In this document: positions 1-8,369 of the stretch, piece after piece
Position numbering within the stretch: the stretch's first letter is position 1
Layout of the letters: each line of letters starts with the position of its first letter
Assembly: GCA_949283375.1 (NCBI GenBank)
Contig: CASDSM010000032.1
Span: forward strand, 1 to 64,000
Source of the DNA: an uncultured Eubacteriales bacterium
Lineage (GTDB): Bacteria; Bacillota; Clostridia; Oscillospirales; Oscillospiraceae
Reading direction: 5' to 3'
Length of the DNA: 64,000 nt
Notes under the pieces: generated by a model
Databases searched by the model: none
Told to the model about the DNA's origin: nothing
The model's input: only the letters and a program-made list of their open reading frames with translations
Program-made: the position numbers and the translations under genes

Positions 1-202
1 ACTCCGAACAGCGGCAGTATTCGTACTTGTCCGCTACCCACGTTCCGATTCTCGTCTTCGCCCGCAGCGCCTCTGCGCCCATCCGGCCCGCCTCTCGGAT
101 CAGCTTCAGCCGGTACGCCCCATCCAGCGCATAGGGCAGCAACGCCTCCCGGCTGGTCTCCGGGTCCAGAATATCGGCCGCTTTCTCTCGACTCATTGAC
201 AT
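1..202 (-). CDS. Small phage early protein, 3' end outside window
   Basis: The gene starts with ATG at 202, preceded by a GGAGA ribosome site, and runs off the left edge after 67 codons. The visible protein starts MSMSREKAADILDPETS and is helical and charged. Similar short proteins are common in early operons of Firmicutes prophages and have no known function. It follows the leftward early operon of the prophage with a gap of about 75 bases after the gene ending at 278. No function is assigned. Confidence 0.6.
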   Translation of the reverse strand, partial: MSMSREKAADILDPETSREALLPYALDGAYRLKLIREAGRMGAEALRAKTRIGTWVADKYEYCRCSE

Positions 203-277
203 TTTGTAAGTCTCCTTCCATCCGCCGGTCTGCGACACAGCAGGAATACAGTATGATGATAATTACAATTAGTATAA

Positions 278-652
278 TCACATTGAAGTGGCCTCATCTG
301 CGATCTGTTTCAGTTGCTTGGCGGCTCTTACGATGAAATCATCGTCTTTTTTATAGAGCGCACCGTTTCTCTGCTGTTCGTACAAAGTCGAAAGCGCCCT
401 GGTAAGCATTTCGGCGTGTTCGGCGACATTGGTTTCATGAATGGTTTCGCCCGTAATTGGATAGAAATAGTCACGCCAGCCGAATTCGCTCCCGTTGGTC
501 ATGACATATTTTCTACGGGAAGGGGTAATGCGCTCAATCGTATAAGGGATCGTCTTTAGGTATCGGAAGAACCCCCACCCGATTTGCGCTCTTACCCTTA
601 TGCCAACCACATCGCCGGGTTTCAGTGTGTCCTTTTGAATAGCGTCCAACAT
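278..652 (-). CDS. Hypothetical phage protein, 124 aa
   Basis: The start is ATG at 652, which overlaps the TAA of the upstream helicase gene (TAATG) and has a GAAGGAGG site 8 bases upstream. A longer reading from 724 lies inside the helicase gene and lacks a ribosome site. The first third (LDAIQKDTLKPGDVVGIRV) resembles a small beta-barrel opening; the end is helical and charged (AAKQLKQIADEATSM). I recognise no family. Tight coupling to the helicase suggests a role in replication or in early expression, which is inference only. Confidence 0.7.
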   Translation of the reverse strand: MLDAIQKDTLKPGDVVGIRVRAQIGWGFFRYLKTIPYTIERITPSRRKYVMTNGSEFGWRDYFYPITGETIHETNVAEHAEMLTRALSTLYEQQRNGALYKKDDDFIVRAAKQLKQIADEATSM

Positions 653-2160
653 TACACAACCTCCTTCAATTTCAGCCCCCAGTAGATCACAAACCCGCTG
701 GAAGTCGATTTTCTGTCGAACCACTCCGGGTGTCGCTCCATCTCAGCATTGAACTTTCTCGCAGAGAGAACGTATGCGCCCTCTGACTTCGCCCACAGCT
801 TGAACGCCTGGTAGAGGTCCTTCGCCTTGATGGTGACACGGGATCCCTTGGTCCCGTACTCGTCCGTGCTCTCACACCGCTTGCACCTGGCCTCCAGGAA
901 CTGCAATACGAGATCATTGTCGCTCTCATATTTGCGGACGACTTTGCGCAGCTCCTCACTCATGGTCAACCCCTGCTTCCGGTACTTGGCGTAGCCACGC
1001 ACCAGCCACATAAAAATGCCGCTCATGTTGGCCTGCTCACACAGCTCGCTCTTGAGGCGGGTGTCCTGTTCCTCCGGGGTAAAGTGGCGGTTGAACTCAA
1101 TCACCTTGATACGATCTGAGGCAAACAGGCTCTTGTCTGTCACCATCGGGAGATCGTTACAGGACAGCCAGAGGGTGAATTGCGGCTTGAATGTGATAGC
1201 CGACTGGTACAGCGCCCGGGCGGAAATCTCCTCGCCGCCGGTGAGCTGCTTGATCTTCTCCTCGTCCAGCTTGCCGTACTCATTGCTCTCCGACATGGTA
1301 ACAAAGCGCTTGCCTTTCAGCCCCGCCAGGGTGGGAGAGGCGGCCTCTGCGTCTTTTTGCCGGTCACCCCGGCAGATCATGCCTACCGGGGCGACTTTGG
1401 CGTAGTCACCGAGCATTGTCTCGATGGTGTTGAGCAAGGTCGATTTGCCGTTTCTCGTGGTCTTGCCGTGGAGGATGAACATACACTCCTCATTGCTCAC
1501 GCCGAGCATGGAGTACCCCAGCGCCCGTTGCAGGAAGTCGGCCTTGTCCTTGTTCCCCTGTGTCACCTCGTCAATGAACATCTCCCAGCGCTCGCACTTT
1601 ACGTCTCTGGAGATCGTGTGATTGAACGCTGTCTGCATGGTGAGGAAGTCGGCCCAGTTGTGTTCCCGGAAGGAGAAATCCCGGAGATCGTAAGTACCGT
1701 TGCGGCAGTTGATGAGATACGGATTGCTGTCAAATGATACGGCAGAGATACGGAGTTCCCCGGTGGCGTCCTTGAGGATTCTGTCCCTCATACGCCGGTC
1801 GCCCATCTTATTGACAAAGCTGGTATAGGATTTACGGAGATCGTCGTCCACGATCTCACCGCAGTAGAGAATCATGAGTCGCACGAAGTCCTTGATCTTC
1901 TCAGAGACGAGGATAGCCCCTTCGTCTTTGCGCCACGCACCTTCATAGTAGGTGTACCAGCATTTGTGCTCCGGGCAGTACCGGGCCTCCTGGGAGTAGA
2001 GCAGGCCGAAGAGATTTGCCATCCCCATTTCAGACCACTCGAAACCGGAGCTGTCCTCGTCTGCCGATTCCGGGTGGTGCTGCTTGATGAGGAACATTTT
2101 GGCGGACAAATCCTCGTCCATGATTACCCGATCATGCCGGGTTTTGAAGAACTCCTGCAT
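652..2160 (-). CDS. SF3 / D5-type phage primase-helicase
   Basis: This 502 aa protein has a P-loop HGKTTRNGKSTLLNTI at about residues 231-246, typical of superfamily 3 helicases of the D5 / P4 alpha C-terminal type. The asparagine of sensor 1 (LWLSCNDLP) lies near residue 335. The N-terminal 200 residues match the D5_N type region that precedes such helicases. The likely role is replicative unwinding of phage DNA, paired with the separate primase encoded at 2701-3501; many phages carry both as one polypeptide. The start overlaps the stop of the upstream 47 aa gene (TAATG), so the two are translationally coupled. Confidence 0.88.
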   Translation of the reverse strand: MQEFFKTRHDRVIMDEDLSAKMFLIKQHHPESADEDSSGFEWSEMGMANLFGLLYSQEARYCPEHKCWYTYYEGAWRKDEGAILVSEKIKDFVRLMILYCGEIVDDDLRKSYTSFVNKMGDRRMRDRILKDATGELRISAVSFDSNPYLINCRNGTYDLRDFSFREHNWADFLTMQTAFNHTISRDVKCERWEMFIDEVTQGNKDKADFLQRALGYSMLGVSNEECMFILHGKTTRNGKSTLLNTIETMLGDYAKVAPVGMICRGDRQKDAEAASPTLAGLKGKRFVTMSESNEYGKLDEEKIKQLTGGEEISARALYQSAITFKPQFTLWLSCNDLPMVTDKSLFASDRIKVIEFNRHFTPEEQDTRLKSELCEQANMSGIFMWLVRGYAKYRKQGLTMSEELRKVVRKYESDNDLVLQFLEARCKRCESTDEYGTKGSRVTIKAKDLYQAFKLWAKSEGAYVLSARKFNAEMERHPEWFDRKSTSSGFVIYWGLKLKEVV

Positions 2161-2303
2161 TACTTCTTACTCCCCAGCGCACAGAGCGCGCATTTCTGCT
2201 TGTCCTCGACCCACCAGGCACACGCTTCTTTCAGGCAGGCACAGGCTGCCGGACTTTCGATCGTGGAGGCCCACAGGAGAGGGCAAATCTTCTTATCGGG
2301 CAT
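2160..2303 (-). CDS. Small cysteine-rich phage protein, 47 aa
   Basis: A 47-codon ORF with start ATG at 2303 and TAA overlapping the helicase start. It contains CPLL, CACLKEACAWW and CALCALG segments. Short proteins with this CPLL...C(L)KE.CAWW pattern recur in prophages of Firmicutes and probably bind a metal. The ORF can be read further upstream, to 2504, but that part overlaps the gene at 2314-2685 and has no ribosome site. Confidence 0.6.
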   Translation of the reverse strand: MPDKKICPLLWASTIESPAACACLKEACAWWVEDKQKCALCALGSKK

Positions 2304-2313
2304 GGGTTTCACC

Positions 2314-2685
2314 TCAATTCCAACCGTAGATTCGCCAGACGAGATTGATAATTTCCGGCTGATTTGGGTAGTCGCAATACGCCTGTCGGCATTTCCGATA
2401 GGAATCCTCATACTCATCACGGAACTTCTGAATCCAGGATTCCACCAGCTCCCCCACGCCGGGGAGTGCCGCATTGACTTCGGACAGGGTCCTGAATCCG
2501 TCACGGACCTTCAATCCGGTGGTAAGCTCGGTGATTGCCCAACTATACTGCTTACTGTACGGGTGGGTATACCGGTGGATACCGTAGTAGCGGCCACTCC
2601 CGGATTGAGCGGTATATCCCGTGGTCAGGATAAACTGCACCTCATTGTTGCGGAAAACCTGGATGAGGAATTTCCCTCGCACCAT
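2314..2685 (-). CDS. Hypothetical phage protein, 123 aa
   Basis: The 123 aa product starts MVRGKFLIQVFRNNEVQF, with a GGAGGTGAGG ribosome site upstream of ATG 2685. It has a beta-rich first half (YTAQSGSGRYYGIHRYTHPYS) and a helical second half with many Tyr, Cys and Trp residues. No family is recognised. It lies between the primase gene and the small cysteine-rich gene in the early operon. Confidence 0.6.
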   Translation of the reverse strand: MVRGKFLIQVFRNNEVQFILTTGYTAQSGSGRYYGIHRYTHPYSKQYSWAITELTTGLKVRDGFRTLSEVNAALPGVGELVESWIQKFRDEYEDSYRKCRQAYCDYPNQPEIINLVWRIYGWN

Positions 2686-2700
2686 TTCATCCTCACCTCC

Positions 2701-3501
2701 TTATCGTTTGTACCGGGTCACGCTGTTGCAGATGGACCGCAGCTCGCTCTTGTCCAGCGGCGGGTCGCAGGCCGCCGTGTTGGCGTACAACAACTCATCG
2801 TAAATCTGGCCCTTGCTGTACCCCTGATTGTGGAGCATACCGGCAAGAGAGGTGAGGCAGATGTTCCGGCTCCCGTCTGGGATTCTCGGATATACTGGTC
2901 TGAGCTTCACCCGGCCATCCACAACAGGGTCCTCCCAGCGGGGGGAGTAAATCCGGTCTCTGCCCACCGTAACCCCGTCTGACTGCCGTTGCACGTCCGG
3001 GAAATACTTCTCTACCACATAATCAATACCCCCTTGATTCTCGGCTATGGCGTCATACAGCACCACTCTGCCGGTGAGAATGAAATACCTCGCCGCCTTG
3101 TAAATCTCCACCCCTGCGAGGTTGTTCTTGCCCTTGAAGGGAAGGGTGCCTTTGAGCAGAATGTGGAATCCTCTGCCGCTTCTGGAGACCTCGGTATAGC
3201 TGCGACACCTGTCGATAATATCGGCGGCGAGAGGGCTGATAAAGCCGTCCTCGTCAAAGCCATCGTCGATGTCGATACCCACATACCCGTTGTCGGCGAA
3301 CACGAAACCGCAGTAGTCGTAGTGACCCTCTATCACAGATTTGTGAGCGGCTTCAAACCATGACCATGTGGCGGGATTGGTGGAGGAGGCAGGCTCATTC
3401 TCCCAGGCTCGCATGGGGACCTTGCTCCCCTCCAGCGCACATACCCATTGTTTCAGGTTGGTCAGCTCCGCAGGGATGTTGGCGAATACTGTGCCGCTCA
3501 T
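2701..3501 (-). CDS. Archaeo-eukaryotic type (AEP) DNA primase/polymerase
   Basis: This 266 aa protein carries the acidic catalytic pattern GIDIDD (residues about 75-80) and the SRSGRGFHI motif (about 106-114), both typical of the primase-polymerase (NrS-1 / bifunctional prim-pol) fold. The last 60 residues (TSLAGMLHNQG...YDELLYANTAACDPPL) match the PriCT-type helical extension. It would lay down primers for phage replication together with the SF3 helicase encoded at 652-2160. The start codon ATG overlaps the upstream stop by four bases. Confidence 0.82.
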   Translation of the reverse strand: MSGTVFANIPAELTNLKQWVCALEGSKVPMRAWENEPASSTNPATWSWFEAAHKSVIEGHYDYCGFVFADNGYVGIDIDDGFDEDGFISPLAADIIDRCRSYTEVSRSGRGFHILLKGTLPFKGKNNLAGVEIYKAARYFILTGRVVLYDAIAENQGGIDYVVEKYFPDVQRQSDGVTVGRDRIYSPRWEDPVVDGRVKLRPVYPRIPDGSRNICLTSLAGMLHNQGYSKGQIYDELLYANTAACDPPLDKSELRSICNSVTRYKR

Positions 3502-3794
3502 AGCAGACCTCGACGCTTGGCAACTCTCCGCTCAAGCTCGTTCGTCAGCTTCCACACCTTGTCCTGCGCCGTACCGGTGATTTTCGCCGCCTGATAGATG
3601 TTATCGGCCAGCGTATCACCCTCACGATAGATATTGAGGAGCAAAACCCGCTCGCTGTCATTGAAACCCTTGAGGGCACTGTCGCAGGCGGACCAGTTAT
3701 GCTTATCGGCGGCACTGCGGAACTTGGGCTTGCTGTACCGTGCGTAGAACCGGAGGCAATGCCGCACGAAATCGGTGTAGAAGGTCTTAGCCAT
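3498..3794 (-). CDS. Hypothetical phage protein, 98 aa, helical
   Basis: A 98 aa helical protein (MAKTFYTDFVRHCLRFYARYS...) with a basic C-terminus (ELERRVAKRRGLL). The middle (LNIYREGDTLADNIYQAAKITG) looks like a helix-turn-helix of the type seen in small phage regulators, but this is weak. It overlaps both neighbours by 4-8 bases, which marks it as a true member of the early operon. Confidence 0.65.
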   Translation of the reverse strand: MAKTFYTDFVRHCLRFYARYSKPKFRSAADKHNWSACDSALKGFNDSERVLLLNIYREGDTLADNIYQAAKITGTAQDKVWKLTNELERRVAKRRGLL

Positions 3795-4146
3795 TCGTGA
3801 TTCCCTCTTTCCTTGTTAATTTGATACCGGCCTCTTCCCAGAGACACTGTGAGAGATCGTCCATCGTCACAAAGCCCTGGTTGAAGCTGTCGTACAGGTT
3901 GAGACAGAGGTCCGCAAAACGTTCTGCCCGGGACTGCCCGTTGACCTCTCTGCGCATGAGCAATGGGTACTTGTCATGTATCACCATGACCGGGATTGCC
4001 AGCATGAGGAAGAAAGCCCTGTCTGCGGCCTCCTGTGTGGCTCTGCTCTTCATGTGCAGAACGTCACTGGCCTTGATGTTGATCACAGGCTCTTTCTTCA
4101 CGGGGAGACCCAGCTTTTGCCGTTTTCTGCGCTCTTCCCGGTTCAT
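3787..4146 (-). CDS. Hypothetical phage protein, 119 aa
   Basis: The product begins with a basic stretch (MNREERRKRQKLGLP) and continues with a helical region (AFFLMLAIPVMVIHDKYP). The hydrophobic run is too broken for a confident membrane segment. Proteins with this layout are frequent in clostridial prophages next to primase genes. It overlaps the upstream gene by four bases (ATGA). Function unknown. Confidence 0.65.
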   Translation of the reverse strand: MNREERRKRQKLGLPVKKEPVINIKASDVLHMKSRATQEAADRAFFLMLAIPVMVIHDKYPLLMRREVNGQSRAERFADLCLNLYDSFNQGFVTMDDLSQCLWEEAGIKLTRKEGITNG

Positions 4147-4784
4147 ACCACACCTTCCTCAATGAGGTCGGCGTGGGGCAGGGTCTCCACCCAGAGGAGG
4201 AATTCGCGCCACTCGTCCAGCTTGTGCCCCCTGCGGGTGGTGTACATGTTCAGAAGATTCTCGTATGTCATGGTGACGGTACGCTTCTGATTGTAGGAGG
4301 ACGGGAGGAGCTGAATCATCTGCCACCAGTACGCTTTATCCTTATATTCCAGAAACATCTTTCTGTAATAATTCAATGAGTTGATAATACGCTGTAGTAA
4401 ATCAACTGCATTGAGTTCTTCATGTCTTTCGGTTTCATTCATAAGATGTTCCGCACTGAAATCATCAAAAGTAAATTCTTTCGCATGGATTTTGTGCATA
4501 GTGGAGCAGGAATTAGCTGTCGTGTCAACCTTGTAAGTGTCAAACTCCTTCCACCAGTACAGCGGGGCCGTAATGTCCACAGAGACGAAAATCTGTCTCA
4601 GGAACTTCCGGTGGGAGGGACCGGCCTTGACCAGCCGGTACATGAGGTGACGGTCATTCTTGCCGATCTCGCAGTGGTCGGCGGAGAACTGGCTGTCCGA
4701 CCTGTCCCAGCTATTCAGCGGGTTGCGCATACCCCGGACGGCGTGTTCAAAGCCCCACACCTCAGCGTGTTCGAGCAGAATCAA
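4143..4784 (-). CDS. Phage protein, possible ThyX-like fold, 213 aa
   Basis: The 213 aa protein has a conserved-looking core (ITAPLYWWKEFDTYKV followed by NSCSTMHKI) and a C-terminal part (MTYENLLNMYTTRRGHKLDEW) that resembles the late helix of flavin-dependent thymidylate synthases, where an R..H/Q.E pattern ends the catalytic core. The classic RHRxxSxxxxSxR motif is absent; compare the chromosomal thyX at 53539-54327. I treat the ThyX link as a hint only. The gene lies next to an HD phosphohydrolase gene, so a role in nucleotide supply is possible. Confidence 0.5.
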   Translation of the reverse strand: MILLEHAEVWGFEHAVRGMRNPLNSWDRSDSQFSADHCEIGKNDRHLMYRLVKAGPSHRKFLRQIFVSVDITAPLYWWKEFDTYKVDTTANSCSTMHKIHAKEFTFDDFSAEHLMNETERHEELNAVDLLQRIINSLNYYRKMFLEYKDKAYWWQMIQLLPSSYNQKRTVTMTYENLLNMYTTRRGHKLDEWREFLLWVETLPHADLIEEGVV

Positions 4785-4787
4785 TTT

Positions 4788-5339
4788 TCACACCCCCTTG
4801 ATGCGAGCGGCGATCATGTCAGCGGTATGGGTGTAGAGCACGTTCGGATACTCCGTACAGGCCCGACCATAGCTGTTCCAGTTGTCCTTGCTGTCGAACG
4901 CTCCCATGTGCCAGCGGATGCAAAGCACTTCCTCTTCGGTCAGCGGCAGGAGATGTTGGGCCAGAATGACCGACTTCTCTCCGTGCCCCGGGAGCAGCGT
5001 GGCGTTGTTGTACTCCCACGCTTCGTCCTTGTGGCGCTTCACATAGTTATCCAGCTTGCACAGGTCGTGGAACATACCCACGATGTAGGGGCTTCTCTCA
5101 AGCTCCCACTCCAGACCGAGCTTCTTCGTCAGCTCCACCAGGGTTTTCGTCACCGCAAAGGAGTGGTCGAACAGCGCCCCGTTGTACTGACCGTGATGGT
5201 GGATGGAGGCAGGCTTCACAAAGAACCCCCGCTCACACAACTCACTGATAATTTTGGCGTCCAGGTATTCGCCCATGTAGTCGCAGAGCAGGTCGATTCG
5301 CTCCTGCTCCTCACGACTGCAACCAATACGCAACCTCAT
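4788..5339 (-). CDS. HD-domain phosphohydrolase, phage-encoded
   Basis: The 183 aa protein has HHHGQYNGALFDHSF (about residues 47-61), GMFHDLCKLDNY (HD pair near residue 92) and later histidines and an aspartate (IRWHMGAF, TADMIA), which fit the metal-binding pattern of HD hydrolases. Such enzymes often act on nucleotides. ATG 5339 overlaps the stop of the upstream DUF3310 gene (ATGA). Its substrate cannot be told from the sequence. Confidence 0.75.
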   Translation of the reverse strand: MRLRIGCSREEQERIDLLCDYMGEYLDAKIISELCERGFFVKPASIHHHGQYNGALFDHSFAVTKTLVELTKKLGLEWELERSPYIVGMFHDLCKLDNYVKRHKDEAWEYNNATLLPGHGEKSVILAQHLLPLTEEEVLCIRWHMGAFDSKDNWNSYGRACTEYPNVLYTHTADMIAARIKGV

Positions 5340-5563
5340 TTGCTACATCCCTCCTTGGAAAGCTCCACATATTTGTTGAGATACCAGATTGCCTTTTCGA
5401 TGTCCTCCAGACCGTTCTTCCGGTTCGCCCGGTACAGATACTTGAAAGCGTTGCACACACAGAAGTGCTTGACCGCCTCGACACCCTGGGTTTCGGCCAT
5501 TACGTCAATACACTCAAACGAGCCGGTATTATAGTGCGGCGGATGATTCACAGCCTCAGCCAT
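5336..5563 (-). CDS. DUF3310 family phage protein, 75 aa
   Basis: The protein has the DUF3310 signature: VNHPPHYNTGSFECIDVM at the start, NAFKYLYRANRKNGLEDI in the middle and KAIWYLNKYVEL near the end. I start it at ATG 5563 (MAEAVNHPPHY), which has an AAAGGA site upstream; a longer reading to 5632 is low-complexity and lacks a ribosome site. Members are small phage proteins linked with nucleotide metabolism operons; the exact activity is not known to me. Confidence 0.85.
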   Translation of the reverse strand: MAEAVNHPPHYNTGSFECIDVMAETQGVEAVKHFCVCNAFKYLYRANRKNGLEDIEKAIWYLNKYVELSKEGCSK

Positions 5564-5621
5564 ATTGCGTCCTTTCTCTGGGGCCTCGGGAGAGGGAGGG
5601 GTCCCCCTCCCGAGACGGCGC

Positions 5622-6119
5622 TCACTCGTCACCGAGCAGACTGTCCAGGTCCAGGCCCTTCTTGGGGGCCGGTTTCTGCTTCGGCGTACTGTCGGCGTTG
5701 TCCTTCCCCAGCGTCAGGGCACGGGGAGCCGGCTCGGTGTCGAAACCATCGGCAGGAGCCTTGTCGCCCAGATTGGCGAATGTGAGCATCTTGTTCGGGT
5801 CCTTGTTGGACGGGAGCTGCGTATGAACGACCTCTGCACGGATGTAGCAGTCGACCAGCTCTTCCGGGTCAACGTCCTCCAGGGTGTAGTCGTTCAGGGC
5901 AGTCTTGGCGAAGTAGGAGAACGCATTGAGCGCTTTCTCGTTGTACTCGTCGTTGGCGTCCTTGATGGAGAAGCGCTCGGTATGGGTGGCACCCTGAGCA
6001 TTGACCAGCTTGATTTCGATCTTGCCGAACTCCTCATCGTACTTGGCCGCATAGATGCGGAAGACATGCTCACCTTCCGGGATAAGGGTGAATCCACCCC
6101 GCATGGGAATTCTCGCCAT
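5622..6119 (-). CDS. DUF669-like, probable phage ssDNA-binding protein
   Basis: The 165 aa product has a beta-rich N-terminal domain (FTLIPEGEHVFRIYAAKYDEE) and a disordered Lys/Pro-rich region ending in the acidic tail LDLDSLLGDE. An acidic C-terminal tip is typical of single-strand binding proteins, where it docks partner enzymes. The location next to the YqaJ exonuclease, ERF annealing protein and polymerase genes supports this. The family call (DUF669) rests on the overall pattern and is less sure than the role. Confidence 0.65.
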   Translation of the reverse strand: MARIPMRGGFTLIPEGEHVFRIYAAKYDEEFGKIEIKLVNAQGATHTERFSIKDANDEYNEKALNAFSYFAKTALNDYTLEDVDPEELVDCYIRAEVVHTQLPSNKDPNKMLTFANLGDKAPADGFDTEPAPRALTLGKDNADSTPKQKPAPKKGLDLDSLLGDE

Positions 6120-6123
6120 TTTC

Positions 6124-6582
6124 TCACTCCTCCTCGTACACGGTGTTGAAGATCAGGCCGACGGTCTTCATCTCGTCGCAGAACGGCACAGGACGCTTGA
6201 TCACCAGTGCGGAGACCTTGGTGCTGACAACGTACATCTCCACCACATCGCCGCGCTCAATGAGCACATAGCCGTCGTTGGAGATCGCCGTGGTGTCCAG
6301 ATTGTTCCGGTCACTGTAGATGCGCACACAGTCCTTGATAACGCCGTTGGGATGGGGCATGATCGCCTTGGTCAGCTCACACGGGCGGGTATACATGCCG
6401 CTCCCGCTGAGGATGTCCTCCACCAGAGGCGGAATCTCGGCGCAGTCAACAGCCGTGATGGTATGGATGTCCTCCGGCACCTTCATATAGATAGAATCGA
6501 GACACAGCCACCGTTCCCCGTTCTTGCGGGTGTACAACATACCGTCAGCGCCGATGGACTTGACGAACTTCTTGAACTTCAT
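6124..6582 (-). CDS. Hypothetical phage protein, 152 aa
   Basis: A 152 aa beta-rich protein (MKFKKFVKSIGADGMLYTRKNGERWLC...) with a good ribosome site (AGGAAGAG) before ATG 6582. I recognise no domain. It lies between the recombination genes and the ssDNA-binding-like gene in the early operon with only four bases to the next gene, so it probably belongs to the same recombination and replication module. Confidence 0.6.
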   Translation of the reverse strand: MKFKKFVKSIGADGMLYTRKNGERWLCLDSIYMKVPEDIHTITAVDCAEIPPLVEDILSGSGMYTRPCELTKAIMPHPNGVIKDCVRIYSDRNNLDTTAISNDGYVLIERGDVVEMYVVSTKVSALVIKRPVPFCDEMKTVGLIFNTVYEEE

Positions 6583-6597
6583 ACTTGCTCTTCCTCC

Positions 6598-7659
6598 TTA
6601 CGATTTGATTTCGCCCACAGTCAGGCGGAAAGTGGGTGCCCCGGCTACCTGGGACACATACTTGGCATACACGCCGTCGGCTTTCATGGCCTTGTCGTCA
6701 TACACGGTCTTGGGCTTCGGGTCAGACCGGGAGACAGAGAACACATAGCGCTGGCCCTTGATCTCCGTCTTCTTATCGCCCTCCCGGAACTGCTTGACCG
6801 CATGTTCCTTGATCGCCTTGTTCAACACATCGAGCCGGTCAACCTTTGCTTTCATGTTCCGGTTGAACTCGTCCACCTCGGCTTTCAGGGCCTCGGCCTC
6901 TTTGACCATAGCCGTAATGTCAGCGTCAGGGGTGACGCTGTTGGTGCGCAGCGCCTGGAGAATTTCTGCGTCCCGCTTCTCGTCGTAGGCCGGGGAGATG
7001 CCGGTCTCAACATGGTCGGTCCACCATCTCTCCACCTGCACCACCAGCTCGGAGAAGTTGGGGTATCGCTCGGACACCTTGAACTCCACGGCGATGGTGT
7101 TCTTGGCGCTGGGCTTGTACTGCTCAGGGGCCTTGTAATCCTTCTCCTCCAGGAAAGAGGCGACCATGATTACATCGTCCACCCCCAGCAGATAGGCGTA
7201 CAGCGCCGCCTGTAGAGCGTAATACTCGGGGATGTCGTCCTCCCAGTCCTCAGCCCTCTTGGTGGTCTTCATCTCCAGCACGGCCTCTACCTTGCCGTTC
7301 TCGTCCTTGGCGAGGTAGTCCCACATGCCGCCGAGATGCGGCTCGTCCGGGAAGAAATCGCCCCAGGTCTTCTTGAAGTAGTCCTTACCCCACACATCGG
7401 TGGGAGAGAGCAGGTTCATAGCGTAGGCTCGCTCCATATATTCGGCCTGCTTCGGCTCGATGGTCTTACCGGCAATGGTGTAGACGGTGTCCTCGAACGG
7501 CTTCTCGTAGGTCTTGGTGATAGCACACCACATCTCGAACGGCGTGGACCACGGGTTCAGACCGAGGATGGTAGCGAATCGGGTTCCGGTGATCTTCTTG
7601 GTTCTCGTGGGAGGGGGAATCTGGATACGATTACCCTCAATCCACTTGATAGCGGCCAT
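6598..7659 (-). CDS. YqaJ-type phage recombination exonuclease
   Basis: The 353 aa protein has the YqaJ / lambda-exonuclease core: TGTRFATILGLNPWSTPFEMW (an alternative reading of the substrate loop) near residue 25-45, GGMWDYL with the catalytic Asp near 114, EMKTTK (E129, K131) and PEYYALQAALYAYL (Q150). The C-terminal 150 residues are charged and helical. It should resect DNA ends so that the ERF protein can anneal strands, a RecET-like pair. Start ATG overlaps the ERF stop (TAATG). Confidence 0.88.
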   Translation of the reverse strand: MAAIKWIEGNRIQIPPPTRTKKITGTRFATILGLNPWSTPFEMWCAITKTYEKPFEDTVYTIAGKTIEPKQAEYMERAYAMNLLSPTDVWGKDYFKKTWGDFFPDEPHLGGMWDYLAKDENGKVEAVLEMKTTKRAEDWEDDIPEYYALQAALYAYLLGVDDVIMVASFLEEKDYKAPEQYKPSAKNTIAVEFKVSERYPNFSELVVQVERWWTDHVETGISPAYDEKRDAEILQALRTNSVTPDADITAMVKEAEALKAEVDEFNRNMKAKVDRLDVLNKAIKEHAVKQFREGDKKTEIKGQRYVFSVSRSDPKPKTVYDDKAMKADGVYAKYVSQVAGAPTFRLTVGEIKS

Positions 7660-8369
7660 TACTCAGCACTTCCTTCCAGCATCTTGGTGATACGCTCAAT
7701 GAGCTTTTCGCAGTCAGTCTTGGAGATTTCGGTGAAACCCTTGGTCTCCACAGCAATCTTGGAGATCATCTCCTCCTTGCCGGGGTCAGCCGCCCGGAGC
7801 TTTTTCAGAATCGCCTTGAGGCCCTTGATCTGCAACGGCGTAGCCTTGCCCTCCGGGGCGGTCAGACCCTCCTTGACTTCCTCACGCTTCTTGGGAGTGA
7901 CCAGAGCACTCTTCTTGGCGGGGGCAGGGGCGGCGGTCTCGCCCTTGCCGATATTGGCGTCGATGGAATCACTCTCACAGATGTCCAGTGCCATCATGTA
8001 CAGATACCGGCGCATGTAGGTGATGGAGGACCCGAGGGCCTGCATCTCATTGGTGGCCTGCTTGCCGGTATTGCTGATGATGGGGGCGATCTGGTTAAAT
8101 GGGGCGACAAAGGCGATACACTCCTCAGGGTTGTCGGTGTTTATGATGTTCATCGTCGCCACATCTGTGGTGAACGTCACGATCGGAATCAGGCCGACTT
8201 CGGAGAAAATGCGGATAGCGGAGGGAACAATGTCGTCCAACTCGAAATATTTGAACGAGAGGTGCATGTTCTTCCCGGTCTTCTGCACATCCGCCTCCAG
8301 GAACTTCGCCCTCGCCATGAGCAGACGCTGGTAGACATTGGGCTTCTCGGTTTTGGTGGTAGCTGCCAT
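7659..8369 (-). CDS. ERF-family ssDNA-annealing protein, internal start
   Basis: ERF-type recombinase of 236 aa starting MAATTKTEKPNVYQRLL. The typical ERF core is visible (KNMHLSFKYFELDDIVPSAIRIF, then AFVAPFNQI, GSSITYMRRYLYMMALDI). It would anneal single strands made by the YqaJ exonuclease. A strong AGGAGG site lies nine bases before ATG 8369, so the protein can be made on its own. The same frame is open into the upstream polymerase gene with no stop, so a joined product may also be made (see 7659-10163). Confidence 0.85.
   Translation of the reverse strand: MAATTKTEKPNVYQRLLMARAKFLEADVQKTGKNMHLSFKYFELDDIVPSAIRIFSEVGLIPIVTFTTDVATMNIINTDNPEECIAFVAPFNQIAPIISNTGKQATNEMQALGSSITYMRRYLYMMALDICESDSIDANIGKGETAAPAPAKKSALVTPKKREEVKEGLTAPEGKATPLQIKGLKAILKKLRAADPGKEEMISKIAVETKGFTEISKTDCEKLIERITKMLEGSAE

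Noticed and set aside
314..559. 81 aa plus-strand ORF in the prophage
   Set aside because: Antisense to the 278-652 gene, no ribosome site, and against the operon direction.
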